Source: Micromonospora sp. LH3U1 | Lineage (GTDB): Bacteria > Actinomycetota > Actinomycetes > Mycobacteriales > Micromonosporaceae | Direction: 5' to 3' | Length of the DNA stretch: 64,000 nucleotides | NCBI RefSeq assembly: GCF_028475105.1 | Contig: NZ_CP116936.1 | Span: forward strand, 310,001-374,000 | In this document: piece by piece, positions 35,952 to 44,148 of the stretch | Layout: every line of letters starts with the position of its first letter | Position numbering within the stretch: position 1 is the stretch's first letter | Notes under the pieces: model-generated | What the model was told of the DNA's origin: nothing | Database searches by the model: none | The model's input: only the letters and a program-made list of their open reading frames with translations | Position numbers and translations under genes: made by a program

Positions 35952-36512
35952 TCAGCGGCGTGGATACCGCAGCAGCAGGCTGGCGGCGACCTCCTCGTCA
36001 CCCACCGCGGTGTAGCTGTGTGGCACGTCCGACACCCAGCGGAGGTGACTGCCGGCCGGGGCGGTCAGCGGCGCGTCGGCCGGGCCGGCGCGCAACACCC
36101 CGGCGAAGACGGTGACGTGCTCGGTGACCCCCGACTGGTGGGCGGGGGAGAGCTGCCCGGGGCCGGGCGCGACCCGCATCCGGTACAGCTCGTAGGTCGC
36201 GTCGGTGTCGGTGAACACCTCCAGCAGGGTGGCGCTGACCGCGGTGCCGTGCACGGTGGGCTCGGCGGCGGGCTCGGCCAGCACGGCGGTCAGCGGTACG
36301 CCGAGCCGCGCGGTGACCGCCCAGAGCGTCTCCAGGGTCGGGTTGCGGGTGCCGTTCTCCAGGCCGGAGATGGTGGCCTTTCCGACGCCGGCGAGCCGGG
36401 CCAGTGTGGACAGCGAGATCCCCCGCTCCTCGCGCAGGGCACGGACCCGGCGGCCGACGACGGCGGGATCCACGTCGAGGCCCGGACGGCGGGCTGGTGG
36501 TGGGTGCGGCAC
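35952..36512 (-). CDS. XRE-family regulator with C-terminal cupin
   Basis: A 186-aa repressor-type protein. The N-terminal helix-turn-helix (VGRRVRALREERGISLSTLA through GKATISGLENGTRNPTL) is followed by a cupin beta-barrel (about residues 105-186) that likely senses a small molecule. It is divergent from the BenE transporter gene, with 55 bp between the start codons and a perfect palindrome in the middle. This is the classic layout of a repressor that controls a transporter and itself. Confidence 0.9.
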   Translation of the reverse strand: MPHPPPARRPGLDVDPAVVGRRVRALREERGISLSTLARLAGVGKATISGLENGTRNPTLETLWAVTARLGVPLTAVLAEPAAEPTVHGTAVSATLLEVFTDTDATYELYRMRVAPGPGQLSPAHQSGVTEHVTVFAGVLRAGPADAPLTAPAGSHLRWVSDVPHSYTAVGDEEVAASLLLRYPRR

Positions 36513-36535
36513 CCGACTATCGTGCTACACGCTGT

Positions 36536-36553
36536 TGTTCCGTAAACGGAACA
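36536..36553. promoter_or_regulatory. palindromic operator TGTTCCGT-AA-ACGGAACA
   Basis: An exact 8-bp inverted repeat with a 2-bp centre lies in the 55-bp gap between the XRE-cupin gene and benE. It is the obvious binding site for the XRE dimer. Its position, 15 bp before the benE start and 24 bp before the regulator start, would block both promoters. Confidence 0.75.
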
Positions 36554-36567
36554 GTCGGGAGGGTGGG

Positions 36568-37842
36568 ATGACCGGACGCGTACAACCGGTGCTGGCGGGG
36601 GCGGTGACCGCGCTGGTCGGTTTCGCCAGCTCGTTCACCGTCGTGCTGGCCGGGCTCCGGGCGGTCGGCGCGTCGGACGCGCAGGCCGCCTCCGGCCTGC
36701 TTGCCCTCTGCGTGGCGTGCGGGCTCGCCGCCGCCTGGTTGGGCTGGCGGCACCGCATTCCGATGAGCGTGGCCTGGTCCACGCCGGGCGCGGCGCTGCT
36801 GGTGGCGACCGGGCCGCCGCCGGGCGGGTGGCCGGTCGCGGTGGGCGCGTTCCTCGTCTCCGGTGTGTTGATCGTCGCGGCTGGGCTGTTCCCGCCACTC
36901 GGCCGTGCGGTGGCCGCGATCCCCAAGCCGGTGGCCGGTGCGATGCTCGCCGGGGTGCTGCTGCCGCTGTGCACCGCCCCCGTCCGCGCGCTGGTCGAGC
37001 TGCCCCTGGTGGCCGGTCCGGTGGTGGTCGGCTGGCTGCTGCTGCACCGGTTCGCCCGCCGCTGGGCGGTGCCCGGCGCGCTGGTGGTGGCGGTGGCGGC
37101 GATCGCGTTGACCACGCCGTCAGCCGGTCTGGGCGGTGCCACGCTGACGCCGTCGATCACGCTGACCGCGCCGGCCTGGAACGCGTCCGCGCTGGTCGGC
37201 CTCGCCCTGCCGCTGTTCCTGGTCACCATGGCCGCGCAGAACGTACCCGGCATGGCGGTGCTGGTCGGCTACGGATACCGGCCGCCGTTCGGCGCCGCGC
37301 TGCGGGCCACCGGCCTGGCCAGCCTGCTCGCCGCCCCGGCCGGTGGGCACGCGGTGAACCTCGCGGCGATCACCGCCGCGTTGGCCGCCGGCCCCGACGC
37401 GCACCCGGACCCGGAGCGCCGGTGGGTCGCCTCTGTCACCGCCGGCGTCGGACTGGCCCTGCTCGGCCTGGGTGCCGGCGTAGCCACCGCACTGGTCGCC
37501 GTTGCCCCGCCGATCCTCATCGAGGCGGTCGCCGGGCTGGCCCTCCTGGGCGCTCTCGCCACCGCGCTCGCCTCGGCGGTGACCGACCCGACGACCCGCG
37601 AGGCCGCCGTGGTCACCTTCGTGGTGACCGCCTCCGGGGTGACGCTGATCGGCGTGGGCGGCGCGTTCTGGGGCCTGGTCGCGGGCTGCCTGATGCTGCT
37701 GCTCTTCCACCACCGCCGTCCACCCGCCGCGCCGGCAGACCCCGCGCGCACCGCCGACGCACTACCCGACGCGCCGCAAAGATCAACACCGGATCAAGGA
37801 AATCGCGCTGTCCACGACGACCGGACACCGCTACATCACTGA
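36568..37842 (+). CDS. benE: BenE-family benzoate/H+ symporter
   Basis: A 424-aa inner-membrane protein with about 12 hydrophobic segments. BenE hallmarks are RIPMSVAWSTPGAALL near residue 65, KPVAGAMLAGVLLPL, and MAAQNVPGMAVLVGYGYRPPFG in the middle. The family imports benzoate or related aromatic acids with protons. ATG 36568 follows GGGAGGG. It is transcribed divergently from the XRE-cupin regulator, which probably represses it. No benzoate-degrading enzymes are nearby, so the natural substrate is open. Confidence 0.9.
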   Translation: MTGRVQPVLAGAVTALVGFASSFTVVLAGLRAVGASDAQAASGLLALCVACGLAAAWLGWRHRIPMSVAWSTPGAALLVATGPPPGGWPVAVGAFLVSGVLIVAAGLFPPLGRAVAAIPKPVAGAMLAGVLLPLCTAPVRALVELPLVAGPVVVGWLLLHRFARRWAVPGALVVAVAAIALTTPSAGLGGATLTPSITLTAPAWNASALVGLALPLFLVTMAAQNVPGMAVLVGYGYRPPFGAALRATGLASLLAAPAGGHAVNLAAITAALAAGPDAHPDPERRWVASVTAGVGLALLGLGAGVATALVAVAPPILIEAVAGLALLGALATALASAVTDPTTREAAVVTFVVTASGVTLIGVGGAFWGLVAGCLMLLLFHHRRPPAAPADPARTADALPDAPQRSTPDQGNRAVHDDRTPLHH

Positions 37843-37856
37843 TCCCGTGTCGATCT
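37780..37856. repeat. imperfect GATCA-bounded inverted repeat over two convergent gene ends
   Basis: The arms AGATCAACACCGGATCA (37780-37796) and TGATCCCGTGTCGATCT (37840-37856) pair at 15 of 17 positions. Inner segments TGTCC and GGACA can also pair. The element covers the last codons of benE and the stop of the convergent GNAT gene, so it could end transcription in both directions. It resembles the dispersed hairpins at 38462 and 49604. Confidence 0.6.
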
Positions 37857-38405
37857 CCGCGGTTTGCTTCCGGCGATCCGGGCCAGCACCACGGCGTCCG
37901 CCCGGCGATCCGGGAAGGCGAGGAAGCTCCGCAACACACCCTCCTCGACGAACTCGGCCGCCGCGAGCACCCGTCGGGAGGCCAGGTTGTCCGGCTCGAC
38001 CCACGCCTCGACCCGGGCCAGACCGGCGGTCTCCAGCGCCCACGCCGTGAGCAGCCGCGCCGCCCGGTGGGCCAAGCCCTGCCCCCGTCCGGCCGGGATC
38101 AGCCAGTAGCCAAGACCGGCCACGCCCGGCTGAGGCCGCAGCAGCAACGTGACCGAACCGACCGCGACGTCGGTGTCCGCGTCGGCGACCGCCAGCGAGA
38201 GGCCGGCGCCGTCGGTGGTCCGACTCCATTGCCGGCGTACGAAGGCACGGCCGGCATCCTCGGTGAACCGGACCGGGACGGTGGTGGCCTCGGTGATCCG
38301 CCGATCCGTCGCAGCCTGCCGAACGCAGTCCAGGTCATCCATCGTCCACGATCGGAGGCGAACGTGGCCGTCGGTCAGTTCGGGTTCCGGTGGTGCCAGC
38401 GACAT
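37836..38405 (-). CDS. GNAT-family N-acetyltransferase (RimJ/RimL type)
   Basis: A 189-aa acetyltransferase. The domain begins LTDGHVRLRSWTMDDLD, and the acetyl-CoA-binding stretch is LGYWLIPAGRGQGLAHRAARLLTAWA (split by the loop RGQG), followed by VEAWVEPDNLASRRVLAAAEF, typical of the RimJ/RimL protein N-terminal or amine acetyltransferases. ATG 38405 is chosen to match the family start; the frame is open to 38456. It converges on benE with a 7-bp overlap. The substrate is unknown. Confidence 0.87.
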   Translation of the reverse strand: MSLAPPEPELTDGHVRLRSWTMDDLDCVRQAATDRRITEATTVPVRFTEDAGRAFVRRQWSRTTDGAGLSLAVADADTDVAVGSVTLLLRPQPGVAGLGYWLIPAGRGQGLAHRAARLLTAWALETAGLARVEAWVEPDNLASRRVLAAAEFVEEGVLRSFLAFPDRRADAVVLARIAGSKPRRSTRDQ

Positions 38406-38461
38406 CCGGCGACGGTACGCGCTCGTTGTCCGAGGTGCACCCACTCCTTGATCCACTCGGG

Positions 38462-38512
38462 ATCAATGATGTCGGGGTATCCGGGTCGCCCGGACGCCCC
38501 GACATCATTGAT
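38462..38512. repeat. perfect 16-bp-arm hairpin (GATCAA-type element)
   Basis: The arms ATCAATGATGTCGGGG and CCCCGACATCATTGAT are exact reverse complements. Between them TCCGGG and CCCGGA form a second stem. The resulting long cruciform lies between the GNAT promoter and the end of the PRC-like gene. There is no T-run, so if it ends transcription it is not a classical intrinsic terminator. It is likely a dispersed intergenic repeat of the genus. Confidence 0.8.
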
Positions 38513-38536
38513 TTGGTGGGGATCTCCGTGCTGAGG

Positions 38537-38908
38537 TCACTCCTCGGGCGGCAGGTCGGCCACGCCCACGGCCAGGAGGACCCGGCCGTCGGCCACCGAC
38601 CCGATCCGGTCGGCCGGTACGTAGACCGCGCCGGTCCGGGTCAACTCGGTGGAGACCTTCAGGTAGCCGCTGTGCAGCAGCCGCGCCGCCAGATCGGCCG
38701 GAACATCCGGCTCCTCGACCGCGGTCGCCTCGATCAGCTCGTTCAGGCTGCTGCCCGGGTCGGCGGCCGGCGCCTGCACGGTCACCGCGTTCGGGTCGCC
38801 TCGCTGGACGAGGTCCACGGTCCCGACCTCGGTGCCGGCGGAGTCGATCACCGGCATCCCGGTGGTGATCCGCGAGATGGTCGACTGCTGCGCGTCCTGC
38901 TGGTCCAT
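38537..38908 (-). CDS. small PRC-barrel-like (DUF2171-like) protein
   Basis: A 123-aa soluble protein. The N-terminal motif TTGMPVIDSAGTEVGTVDLV has the spacing of PRC-barrel/DUF2171 domains, and the second half repeats a similar strand pattern (VYVPADRIGSVADGRVLLAV). The start is set at ATG 38908 because upstream codons are low-complexity. Such proteins in actinomycetes are often stress-linked, but no function is established. Confidence 0.65.
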   Translation of the reverse strand: MDQQDAQQSTISRITTGMPVIDSAGTEVGTVDLVQRGDPNAVTVQAPAADPGSSLNELIEATAVEEPDVPADLAARLLHSGYLKVSTELTRTGAVYVPADRIGSVADGRVLLAVGVADLPPEE

Positions 38909-39047
38909 CCCACCGCGGTTCCCGGGGCGGCACGCCGCTAAACGCCGTCGCCGGCCTGCCCGACGCTCTGCCTGCCCGACAGCGGCACACCACACCGGCG
39001 GCCGCCCAGACCGTCCGGCAGCCCAGGCCGCTTGGCTATCTAGCTGG

Positions 39048-39299
39048 TCAGCTGTTTGGGAGGGTCCAGCTGCCTGGCGGGCGTGGGGACAACTCCCGCC
39101 AGGTGTCCGGGCCGTCGAGCAGCGCCCGGACGGTGTCCTCGGCCTCGTCCGCACTGCCGTACTCGTAGAACCGGGAGATGCCCTCGGCGCCGCCGGCTCG
39201 CTGCTCGACGTGCCACCGGTCGGCGTCCACCCGCAGGAAGACGTCCCGCCGGGCCAGCCGCCCCCACTTCCCGTTCCACCAGTGCTTTCGCTGCTCCAT
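39048..39299 (-). CDS. small conserved hypothetical protein with LexA-like box upstream
   Basis: An 83-aa soluble protein, MEQRKHWWNGKWGRLARRDV at the start, with a central acidic helix and a proline-rich tail. I recognise it only as a conserved actinobacterial hypothetical, with no known domain. A dyad close to the actinobacterial LexA consensus lies 13-28 bases before its start, so DNA damage may induce it. Confidence 0.6.
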   Translation of the reverse strand: MEQRKHWWNGKWGRLARRDVFLRVDADRWHVEQRAGGAEGISRFYEYGSADEAEDTVRALLDGPDTWRELSPRPPGSWTLPNS

Positions 39300-39311
39300 G
39301 GCGGGACTCTA

Positions 39312-39327
39312 TCGAACACACGTACGA
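39312..39327. promoter_or_regulatory. LexA-like box TCGAAC-ACAC-GTACGA
   Basis: Eleven of the 12 defined positions of the actinobacterial SOS box TCGAAC-N4-GTTCGA are present; the only change is T to A in the right half. It sits just upstream of the minus-strand small gene starting at 39299. A near-identical sequence occurs at 54998-55013. Confidence 0.6.
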
Positions 39328-39334
39328 GAAGATG

Positions 39335-39363
39335 CGGCCCCTGCGGGAATCCCGCAGGGGCCG
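39335..39363 (-). terminator. strong hairpin downstream of mscL
   Basis: CGGCCCCTGCGGG and CCCGCAGGGGCCG are exact 13-bp complements around a 3-base loop AAT. It lies 18 bp after the mscL stop in the direction of mscL transcription. Following bases on that strand are only moderately T-rich (TCTTCTCG). It probably ends mscL transcription and insulates the LexA-like promoter beyond. Confidence 0.75.
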
Positions 39364-39380
39364 ATGTGCATCCGCTGGGG

Positions 39381-39839
39381 TCAGCGCGGCGCCGGCGGTT
39401 CGGTGCGGCGGCCCAGCACGTCGTCCAGTGCCCCGCGCTGCTGGCCCGGGGTGGTGTGACCGGCAGAGACCAGGGCGTCCCGGATCTCGGTGAGCAGCTT
39501 GACCTCCTCGCTCGGCGCCGCCGGCGGCGGCTCCTCGCCCCGCTGCCGCCGCTCGGCCAGCTTGTTCATGGGGTAGACCACGAAGAAGTAGAGCACCGCC
39601 GCGGTGAGCACGAAGGTGATCAGGGCGTTGATGAACGCTGCCCAGTCGAAGACCTGGCCGCCGAGATTCCACGTCCCGGCCGAGAGGCCACTGCCCCCGC
39701 CGATTGCCTTGATCAGTGGTTCGAGGAACGACTTGGTGAGTTGGGTGACCACGCCCGTGAACGCAGCGCCGATGACGATGCCGACCGCCAGGTCGACGAC
39801 GTTGCCGCGCATGATGAAGTCTTTGAAGCCCTTGAGCAT
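39381..39839 (-). CDS. mscL: large-conductance mechanosensitive channel MscL
   Basis: A 152-aa channel protein that opens under membrane tension to release solutes during osmotic downshock. The first helix MLKGFKDFIMRGNVVDLAVG is near-diagnostic, with the pore-lining GIVIGAAFTGVV segment. The second membrane helix is ALITFVLTAAVLYFFVVYP. The tail has KLLTEIRDAL, the bundle helix. ATG 39839 follows AGGAG; upstream in-frame codons to 39875 are not needed. Confidence 0.95.
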   Translation of the reverse strand: MLKGFKDFIMRGNVVDLAVGIVIGAAFTGVVTQLTKSFLEPLIKAIGGGSGLSAGTWNLGGQVFDWAAFINALITFVLTAAVLYFFVVYPMNKLAERRQRGEEPPPAAPSEEVKLLTEIRDALVSAGHTTPGQQRGALDDVLGRRTEPPAPR

Positions 39840-39878
39840 TCGTACTCCTGAGGTGTCCGGTTTTCCGACCGGCACAAC

Positions 39879-40577
39879 CTATGCCCGTTCGGCGGGTTCC
39901 AGAAAAGCGCCGGCTTCGATCGCCGCCCGGCCCGGGTCGCCGGCCCGGATCGCCTCGACCAGCCGGGTGTGGTCGACGTAGCGCTCGGGTGTGAGCGCCC
40001 CACCCATGGCCTGGGCGACGGTGCTGCGCAGGGCGGTGCCGACCGAGGCGTACAGCTCGGCGAGCATGGCGTTGTGCGCGGCGGCGACCACCACCGTGTG
40101 CAGCGCCGCGTCGGCCTCGACGAACGCGTCGACCCGGCCGCCGTGCCAGGCGGCCTCGCGTTCGGCGAGCGCGCCGTCGAGCGCCGCCAGGTCCTTCGGC
40201 GTACGCCGCAGCGCGGCGAGCCGGGCGGCCTCCACCTCGAAGGCGCGCCGCACCTCGATGACCTCGGCCATCCGGTCGTCGCCGAGTTGGCGGGCCACCA
40301 CCGGCGCCAGTTCGTCGGTGGACACCACGTACGTGCCGGAGCCCTGCCGGCACTCGAGCACCCCGGCGTGCACCAGGGCTCGGACCGCCTCGCGGACGGT
40401 GTTGCGCCCCACGCCCAGCGCGGCGACCAGTTGCGGCTCGGTGGGGATGCGCCCGCCGACGGGCCATTCGCCGCCGAGGATCCGGGCGCGGAGCTGCTCG
40501 GTGGTCTGCCGGACCCGGTGGCGCGGGGCGGCACGGCGGGCTGGCCGCGGGGCGGCACCGGCGGCGCGGAGGGGAAA
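39879..40577 (-). CDS. FadR/GntR-family regulator, start codon unresolved
   Basis: A FadR-type repressor. The wHTH reads QLRARILGGEWPVGGRIPTEPQL, then NTVREAVRALVHAGVLECRQGSGTYV, followed by an all-helical FCD ligand domain to the stop at 39879. The frame is open from the codon after TAA at 40578-40580, so the whole domain can be encoded (up to 232 codons). There is no ATG, GTG or TTG in this frame until GTG 40412, which would cut off half of the DNA-binding domain. GTG codons in the neighbouring frame at 40594 and near 40533 suggest a one- or two-base frameshift close to 40520. It is divergent from an MFS transporter it probably controls. Confidence 0.7.
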   Translation of the reverse strand, partial: FPLRAAGAAPRPARRAAPRHRVRQTTEQLRARILGGEWPVGGRIPTEPQLVAALGVGRNTVREAVRALVHAGVLECRQGSGTYVVSTDELAPVVARQLGDDRMAEVIEVRRAFEVEAARLAALRRTPKDLAALDGALAEREAAWHGGRVDAFVEADAALHTVVVAAAHNAMLAELYASVGTALRSTVAQAMGGALTPERYVDHTRLVEAIRAGDPGRAAIEAGAFLEPAERA

Positions 40578-40644
40578 TTAACCGACGGTGGCACTGGTTA
40601 CATCACCGGTCCCAAATTCATCCCATGATTGTAGGTTAGAGGTC

Positions 40645-41925
40645 ATGACCCCGCCACCAACCGCCGCTTCGGCGCCGCCCGCGCCCGTCGCCGTCGACCC
40701 TCGCCCGACGAGCGACCCCGGTACGGGCCGTCGCACCCACCCGGCGACCGGTGGCGCGCTCGTGCTGGTCGGGATGCTGCTGGTCGCGCTCAACCTGCGC
40801 GCCGTGGTGACGAGCCTCGGTGCCCTGCTCGACGAGGTCCGCGACGGGCTGGGTCTCTCCGGCACCATGGCCGGTCTGGTCACCACCCTGCCGACCATCG
40901 CGTTCGCCGGCCTCGGCGCGCTCACCCCGTGGCTGGTCCGCCGGGTGGCACCGGCCCGGGTGCTGGTGGTCGCCATGCTCGCCCTCGCCGTCGGCCAGGT
41001 GCTCCGGGTTGTCACCGACTCGGCCTTGATCTTCGTGCTGACCAGCGCGCTGGCGCTGTCCGGCATCGCGGTCGCCAACATCCTGCTGCCGATGCTCGTC
41101 AAGCAGCACTTCCCGCATCGCACCGGCCTGGTCACCGGGGCGTACACGATGGCGTTGACCGTGGGCACGACGGTGGCCGCCGCCTCCGCGGTGCCGATCG
41201 CGCACGCCTTCGGCTCGTGGCGGGCCGGGCTCGGCATCTGGGCCGCGATGGCCGCGGTGGCCGTACTCCCGTGGGTGCCGCTGGCGCTGCGGGCTCGCGC
41301 CGCCGCGCGGCGAGTGACCCCGACGGCGGTCGAGGTCGCACCGTCGCGGGTCCGGCCGGCGCGGACCCGGCTCGGCTGGGCGATGGCGGTCTACTTCGGG
41401 GCGCAGTCGCTCAGCGGGTACGCGATCATGGGCTGGCTGGCCCAGTTGTTCCGCGACGCCGGCTACCAGCCGGAGTCGGCCGGGCTGCTGCTCGCCGGGG
41501 TGACCGCGCTCGGTGTGCCGATCGCGCTGGTGATGCCCACAGTGGCGGGCCGGCTGGGCAGCCTGCGTCCGTTGGTGCTCGGGCTGACCACCGCGTCGAC
41601 GCTGGCCTACCTGGGGCTGGCGCTCGCCCCGCACGGTGCCGCGCTGCTCTGGGTCGCCCTGATGGCGATCGGCCAGGGTGCGTTTCCGCTGATCCTCACC
41701 GCCATCGGTCTGCGCGCCCGCACCGCCGAGGGGACCGTCGCGCTCTCCGCGTTCGCGCAGAGCACCGGGTACGTGATCGCCGCCCTCGGCCCGCTGATGG
41801 TCGGCATCCTCTACGAGGCAACCGGCGGCTGGAAAGTGCCGATCGGTTTCCTGTTGGGCGCGCTCGCCGTGCAGACGGTGGCGGGCCTGGCGATCGCTCG
41901 TCCCCGCTACATCGAGGACGAGTGA
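40645..41925 (+). CDS. CynX/NimT-family MFS transporter
   Basis: A 426-aa, 12-helix membrane transporter. The first helix LVALNLRAVVTSLGALLDEV is the hallmark of the CynX/NimT subgroup (cyanate or 2-nitroimidazole exporters by name; actual substrates are mostly unknown). A soluble Pro-rich N-terminus of about 35 residues precedes it. ATG 40645 is preferred over an upstream start at 40588. It is divergent from the FadR-type regulator, 67 bp from the end of that open frame. A near-dyad ACTGGT-N6-ACCGGT (40593-40610) in between may be its operator. Confidence 0.87.
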   Translation: MTPPPTAASAPPAPVAVDPRPTSDPGTGRRTHPATGGALVLVGMLLVALNLRAVVTSLGALLDEVRDGLGLSGTMAGLVTTLPTIAFAGLGALTPWLVRRVAPARVLVVAMLALAVGQVLRVVTDSALIFVLTSALALSGIAVANILLPMLVKQHFPHRTGLVTGAYTMALTVGTTVAAASAVPIAHAFGSWRAGLGIWAAMAAVAVLPWVPLALRARAAARRVTPTAVEVAPSRVRPARTRLGWAMAVYFGAQSLSGYAIMGWLAQLFRDAGYQPESAGLLLAGVTALGVPIALVMPTVAGRLGSLRPLVLGLTTASTLAYLGLALAPHGAALLWVALMAIGQGAFPLILTAIGLRARTAEGTVALSAFAQSTGYVIAALGPLMVGILYEATGGWKVPIGFLLGALAVQTVAGLAIARPRYIEDE

Positions 41926-41938
41926 CGAACGACAGCGG

Positions 41939-42295
41939 TCAGGAGGATGCCGGCGTCGGTTCGCCGGCGACTGCCTCATCCACCGTCGGGTAGGTGTGCA
42001 GCACCTCGACCAGCCCGCTCACCTCGAGGATGCGCAACACACCCCGCTGCGGGGCGGCCAGCCGGACCACGCCGCCGGCCTCGTCGCAGCTGTTCTTGGC
42101 GCGGACGAAGACCGACAGACCGGTCGAGTCGCAGAACGAGACGTCCGCCAGGTTGAACACCAGCCGGTTGCGACCCTTGTCGAGCAGGTCGGTGATCTGG
42201 TCCTGCAGTTGCGGTGCGGTAGCCATGTCCAGCTCGCCCGCTACCGACACGACGACCACGTCGTCGCGTTGTTCCGTGTGCACCGTCAGCGACAT
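41939..42295 (-). CDS. STAS-domain anti-sigma-factor antagonist
   Basis: A 118-aa RsbV/SpoIIAA-type antagonist. The core VAGELDMATAPQL and the phosphorylation loop FCDSTGLSVF, whose Ser is the kinase target, are present. In partner switching, the unphosphorylated form binds an RsbW-type anti-sigma factor and frees the sigma factor. It faces the stressosome operon across a 166-bp gap. The phosphatases downstream (44145, 46521 and 56888) are candidate enzymes to reactivate it. Confidence 0.9.
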   Translation of the reverse strand: MSLTVHTEQRDDVVVVSVAGELDMATAPQLQDQITDLLDKGRNRLVFNLADVSFCDSTGLSVFVRAKNSCDEAGGVVRLAAPQRGVLRILEVSGLVEVLHTYPTVDEAVAGEPTPASS

Positions 42296-42461
42296 TCGCC
42301 GGACCTCCTGCTGTTATCGGGGGAACGGTATCCCACGACCGGGCTTCCACACAGAACGGGAGCCGTGATCTGGTGGCCATCATCATTCCGTTGCTACGGG
42401 GCAAGTAGTTGGTCAGGCCCCGGTGATAGAGTCCGCCCGGTCCAGGTCAAGGGGGTTCGAA

Positions 42462-43322
42462 ATGGCGTTGAGCACCGAAGAAAGTGGTCGGCTCGTCGCG
42501 CTGCTCAGCGGGCAGGCCGAACGGGTGATGTCTCGGTGGACCGAGATCGTCACCAGTTCGTTGCGGGGCCGGCTGAGCCAGGCTGAGCTGCGCCGGCAGG
42601 TCCAGGATCTGCACAGCGCCATCGTCACCACCGGCGAGCAGGGTGACATCGACCTGTCCGCCGACAACGCCGCCGAGCTGCGCGCCGCGCTCTCCGAGCT
42701 GTCCCGTGGTCGGGCCCGCCAGGGTTTCTCCGCCACCGAGACCACGATCAGCATCTTCGCGCTGAAGGACGTGCTGGCCGAGCTGGTGCAGGAGGCCGGC
42801 GGCGCCAACGCGCTGCACGACTACGTCGCCTTCTCCAAGCTGGTCGACGAAATGGGTCTGTTCACCTTCGAGAGCTTCGTACGCACCCGGGAGAGCCTGA
42901 TCGCCGACCAGGCCGAGCAGCTGCTCGAGCTCTCCACGCCGGTGGTCAAGCTCTGGGAGGGCGTGGTCGCCGTTCCGCTGGTCGGCACCCTGGACTCGGC
43001 CCGCGCCCAGGTCGTGATGGAGCGGCTGCTGCAGACCCTGGTCGACACCGGCTCGCCGTACGCGATCATCGACATCACCGGCGTCCCGGCGGTGGACACC
43101 CAGGTCGCCCAGCACATCCTGAAGACCGTGGTGGCCGCCCGGCTGATGGGCGCCGACTGCATCATCTCCGGCATCCGCCCGCAGATCGCGCAGACCATCG
43201 TGGCGCTCGGCATCGAGTTCGGCGACATCGCCACCAAGGCGAGCCTCGCGGACGCGCTGCGCCACGTGCTGCGGCTCAACGGGGTGGAGACCGTGCGCCG
43301 GCAGCCGCGCCGGGGCGTCTGA
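42462..43322 (+). CDS. rsbR: RsbR-type stressosome sensor
   Basis: A 286-aa protein with an N-terminal helical RsbRD region (about residues 1-150, globin-like in Bacillus RsbR) and a C-terminal STAS domain (about 165-280, with VPLVGTLDSARAQVV and IDITGVPAVDTQVAQ). The conserved Thr residues of Bacillus RsbR correspond roughly to the PAVDTQV segment. RsbR assembles with RsbS into the stressosome scaffold. ATG 42462 is chosen by family length. Its stop overlaps rsbS (TGATG), so the genes are coupled. Confidence 0.88.
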   Translation: MALSTEESGRLVALLSGQAERVMSRWTEIVTSSLRGRLSQAELRRQVQDLHSAIVTTGEQGDIDLSADNAAELRAALSELSRGRARQGFSATETTISIFALKDVLAELVQEAGGANALHDYVAFSKLVDEMGLFTFESFVRTRESLIADQAEQLLELSTPVVKLWEGVVAVPLVGTLDSARAQVVMERLLQTLVDTGSPYAIIDITGVPAVDTQVAQHILKTVVAARLMGADCIISGIRPQIAQTIVALGIEFGDIATKASLADALRHVLRLNGVETVRRQPRRGV

Positions 43323-43732
43323 TGGAACGCGTACCGATCCTCAAGATCGGCGACATCCTGCTCGTCTCCATCCAGCTGGACATGTCCGATCAGACCGCGG
43401 TCCAGCTCCAGGATGATCTCGCGGAGCGGATCGTGGACACCGGCTGCCACGGCGTCATCATCGACATCACCGCGCTGGACATCGTCGACTCCTTCGTCGG
43501 GCGGATGCTCTCCACCATCGCGTCGATCTCCAAGGTGCTCGACGCGGAGACGGTGGTGGTCGGGATGCGCCCCGCCGTCGCCATCACCCTTGTCGAACTG
43601 GGGCTGTCGCTCAACGGCATCCGTACCGCGCTGAACGTCGAGCGCGGCATGGAGCTGATCGCGGCTGCCCACGCCGACGAGCTCGATTACCAGCTCGACG
43701 ACGATCCGGACGCCGAGACGGCCACGCCGTGA
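43322..43732 (+). CDS. rsbS: RsbS-type stressosome scaffold (STAS)
   Basis: A 136-aa single STAS domain. The segment LLVSIQLDMSDQTAVQLQDDL and VIIDITALDIVDSFVGR, where the Ser before FVGR is the RsbT phosphorylation site, are typical of RsbS. It forms the stressosome core with RsbR and holds RsbT until stress. It overlaps both neighbours by a few bases. Confidence 0.9.
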   Translation: MERVPILKIGDILLVSIQLDMSDQTAVQLQDDLAERIVDTGCHGVIIDITALDIVDSFVGRMLSTIASISKVLDAETVVVGMRPAVAITLVELGLSLNGIRTALNVERGMELIAAAHADELDYQLDDDPDAETATP

Positions 43733-44148
43733 CCACGGGCCTCGGCCTGGGCCAGCCACAGGCACAGGCGATCCAGAGCGACGAGGACGTGGTGCGCGTC
43801 CGGCAGTTGGTCCGTGCCGTCGCGGTGGCCGTCAAGCTGTCCCTGGTCGATCAGACCAAGGTGGTCACCGCGGCGAGCGAGTTGGCCCGCAACACCCTGG
43901 TGTACGGCGGCGGCGGCTCGGCCGAGGTGGCGACCGTGGACAACGGCCGCCGAAAGGGCCTCCAGATCGTCTTCGCCGACTCCGGGCCGGGCATCGCCGA
44001 CCTCAATCTGGCCCTGACCGACGGCTACACCACCGGCGGCGGCCTCGGCCTCGGACTCAGCGGGTCCCGCCGGCTGGTCGACGAATTCGAGATCGAGACC
44101 TCCCAGGAAACCGGCACGCGGATCACGGTCACCAAGTGGTCCCGGTGA
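43729..44148 (+). CDS. rsbT: RsbT-type serine kinase
   Basis: A 139-aa HATPase (GHKL) kinase. The N-box ASELARNTLVYGGGG, the DSGPGI metal/ATP motif and GGGLGLGLSGSRRLVDEF are all present. In the known pathway RsbT phosphorylates RsbS and RsbR, leaves the stressosome, and activates an RsbU-type phosphatase. GTG 43729 overlaps the rsbS stop (GTGA). Confidence 0.92.
   Translation: MTTGLGLGQPQAQAIQSDEDVVRVRQLVRAVAVAVKLSLVDQTKVVTAASELARNTLVYGGGGSAEVATVDNGRRKGLQIVFADSGPGIADLNLALTDGYTTGGGLGLGLSGSRRLVDEFEIETSQETGTRITVTKWSR

Noticed and set aside
38537..39319. 260-codon form of the PRC-like protein
   Set aside because: Codons upstream of ATG 38908 are antisense or non-coding, low-complexity, and overlap the small gene at 39048.
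40636..41979. 447-codon minus-strand frame over the MFS transporter
   Set aside because: Arg/His/Gln-rich antisense product; the plus strand encodes a 12-helix transporter with family motifs.
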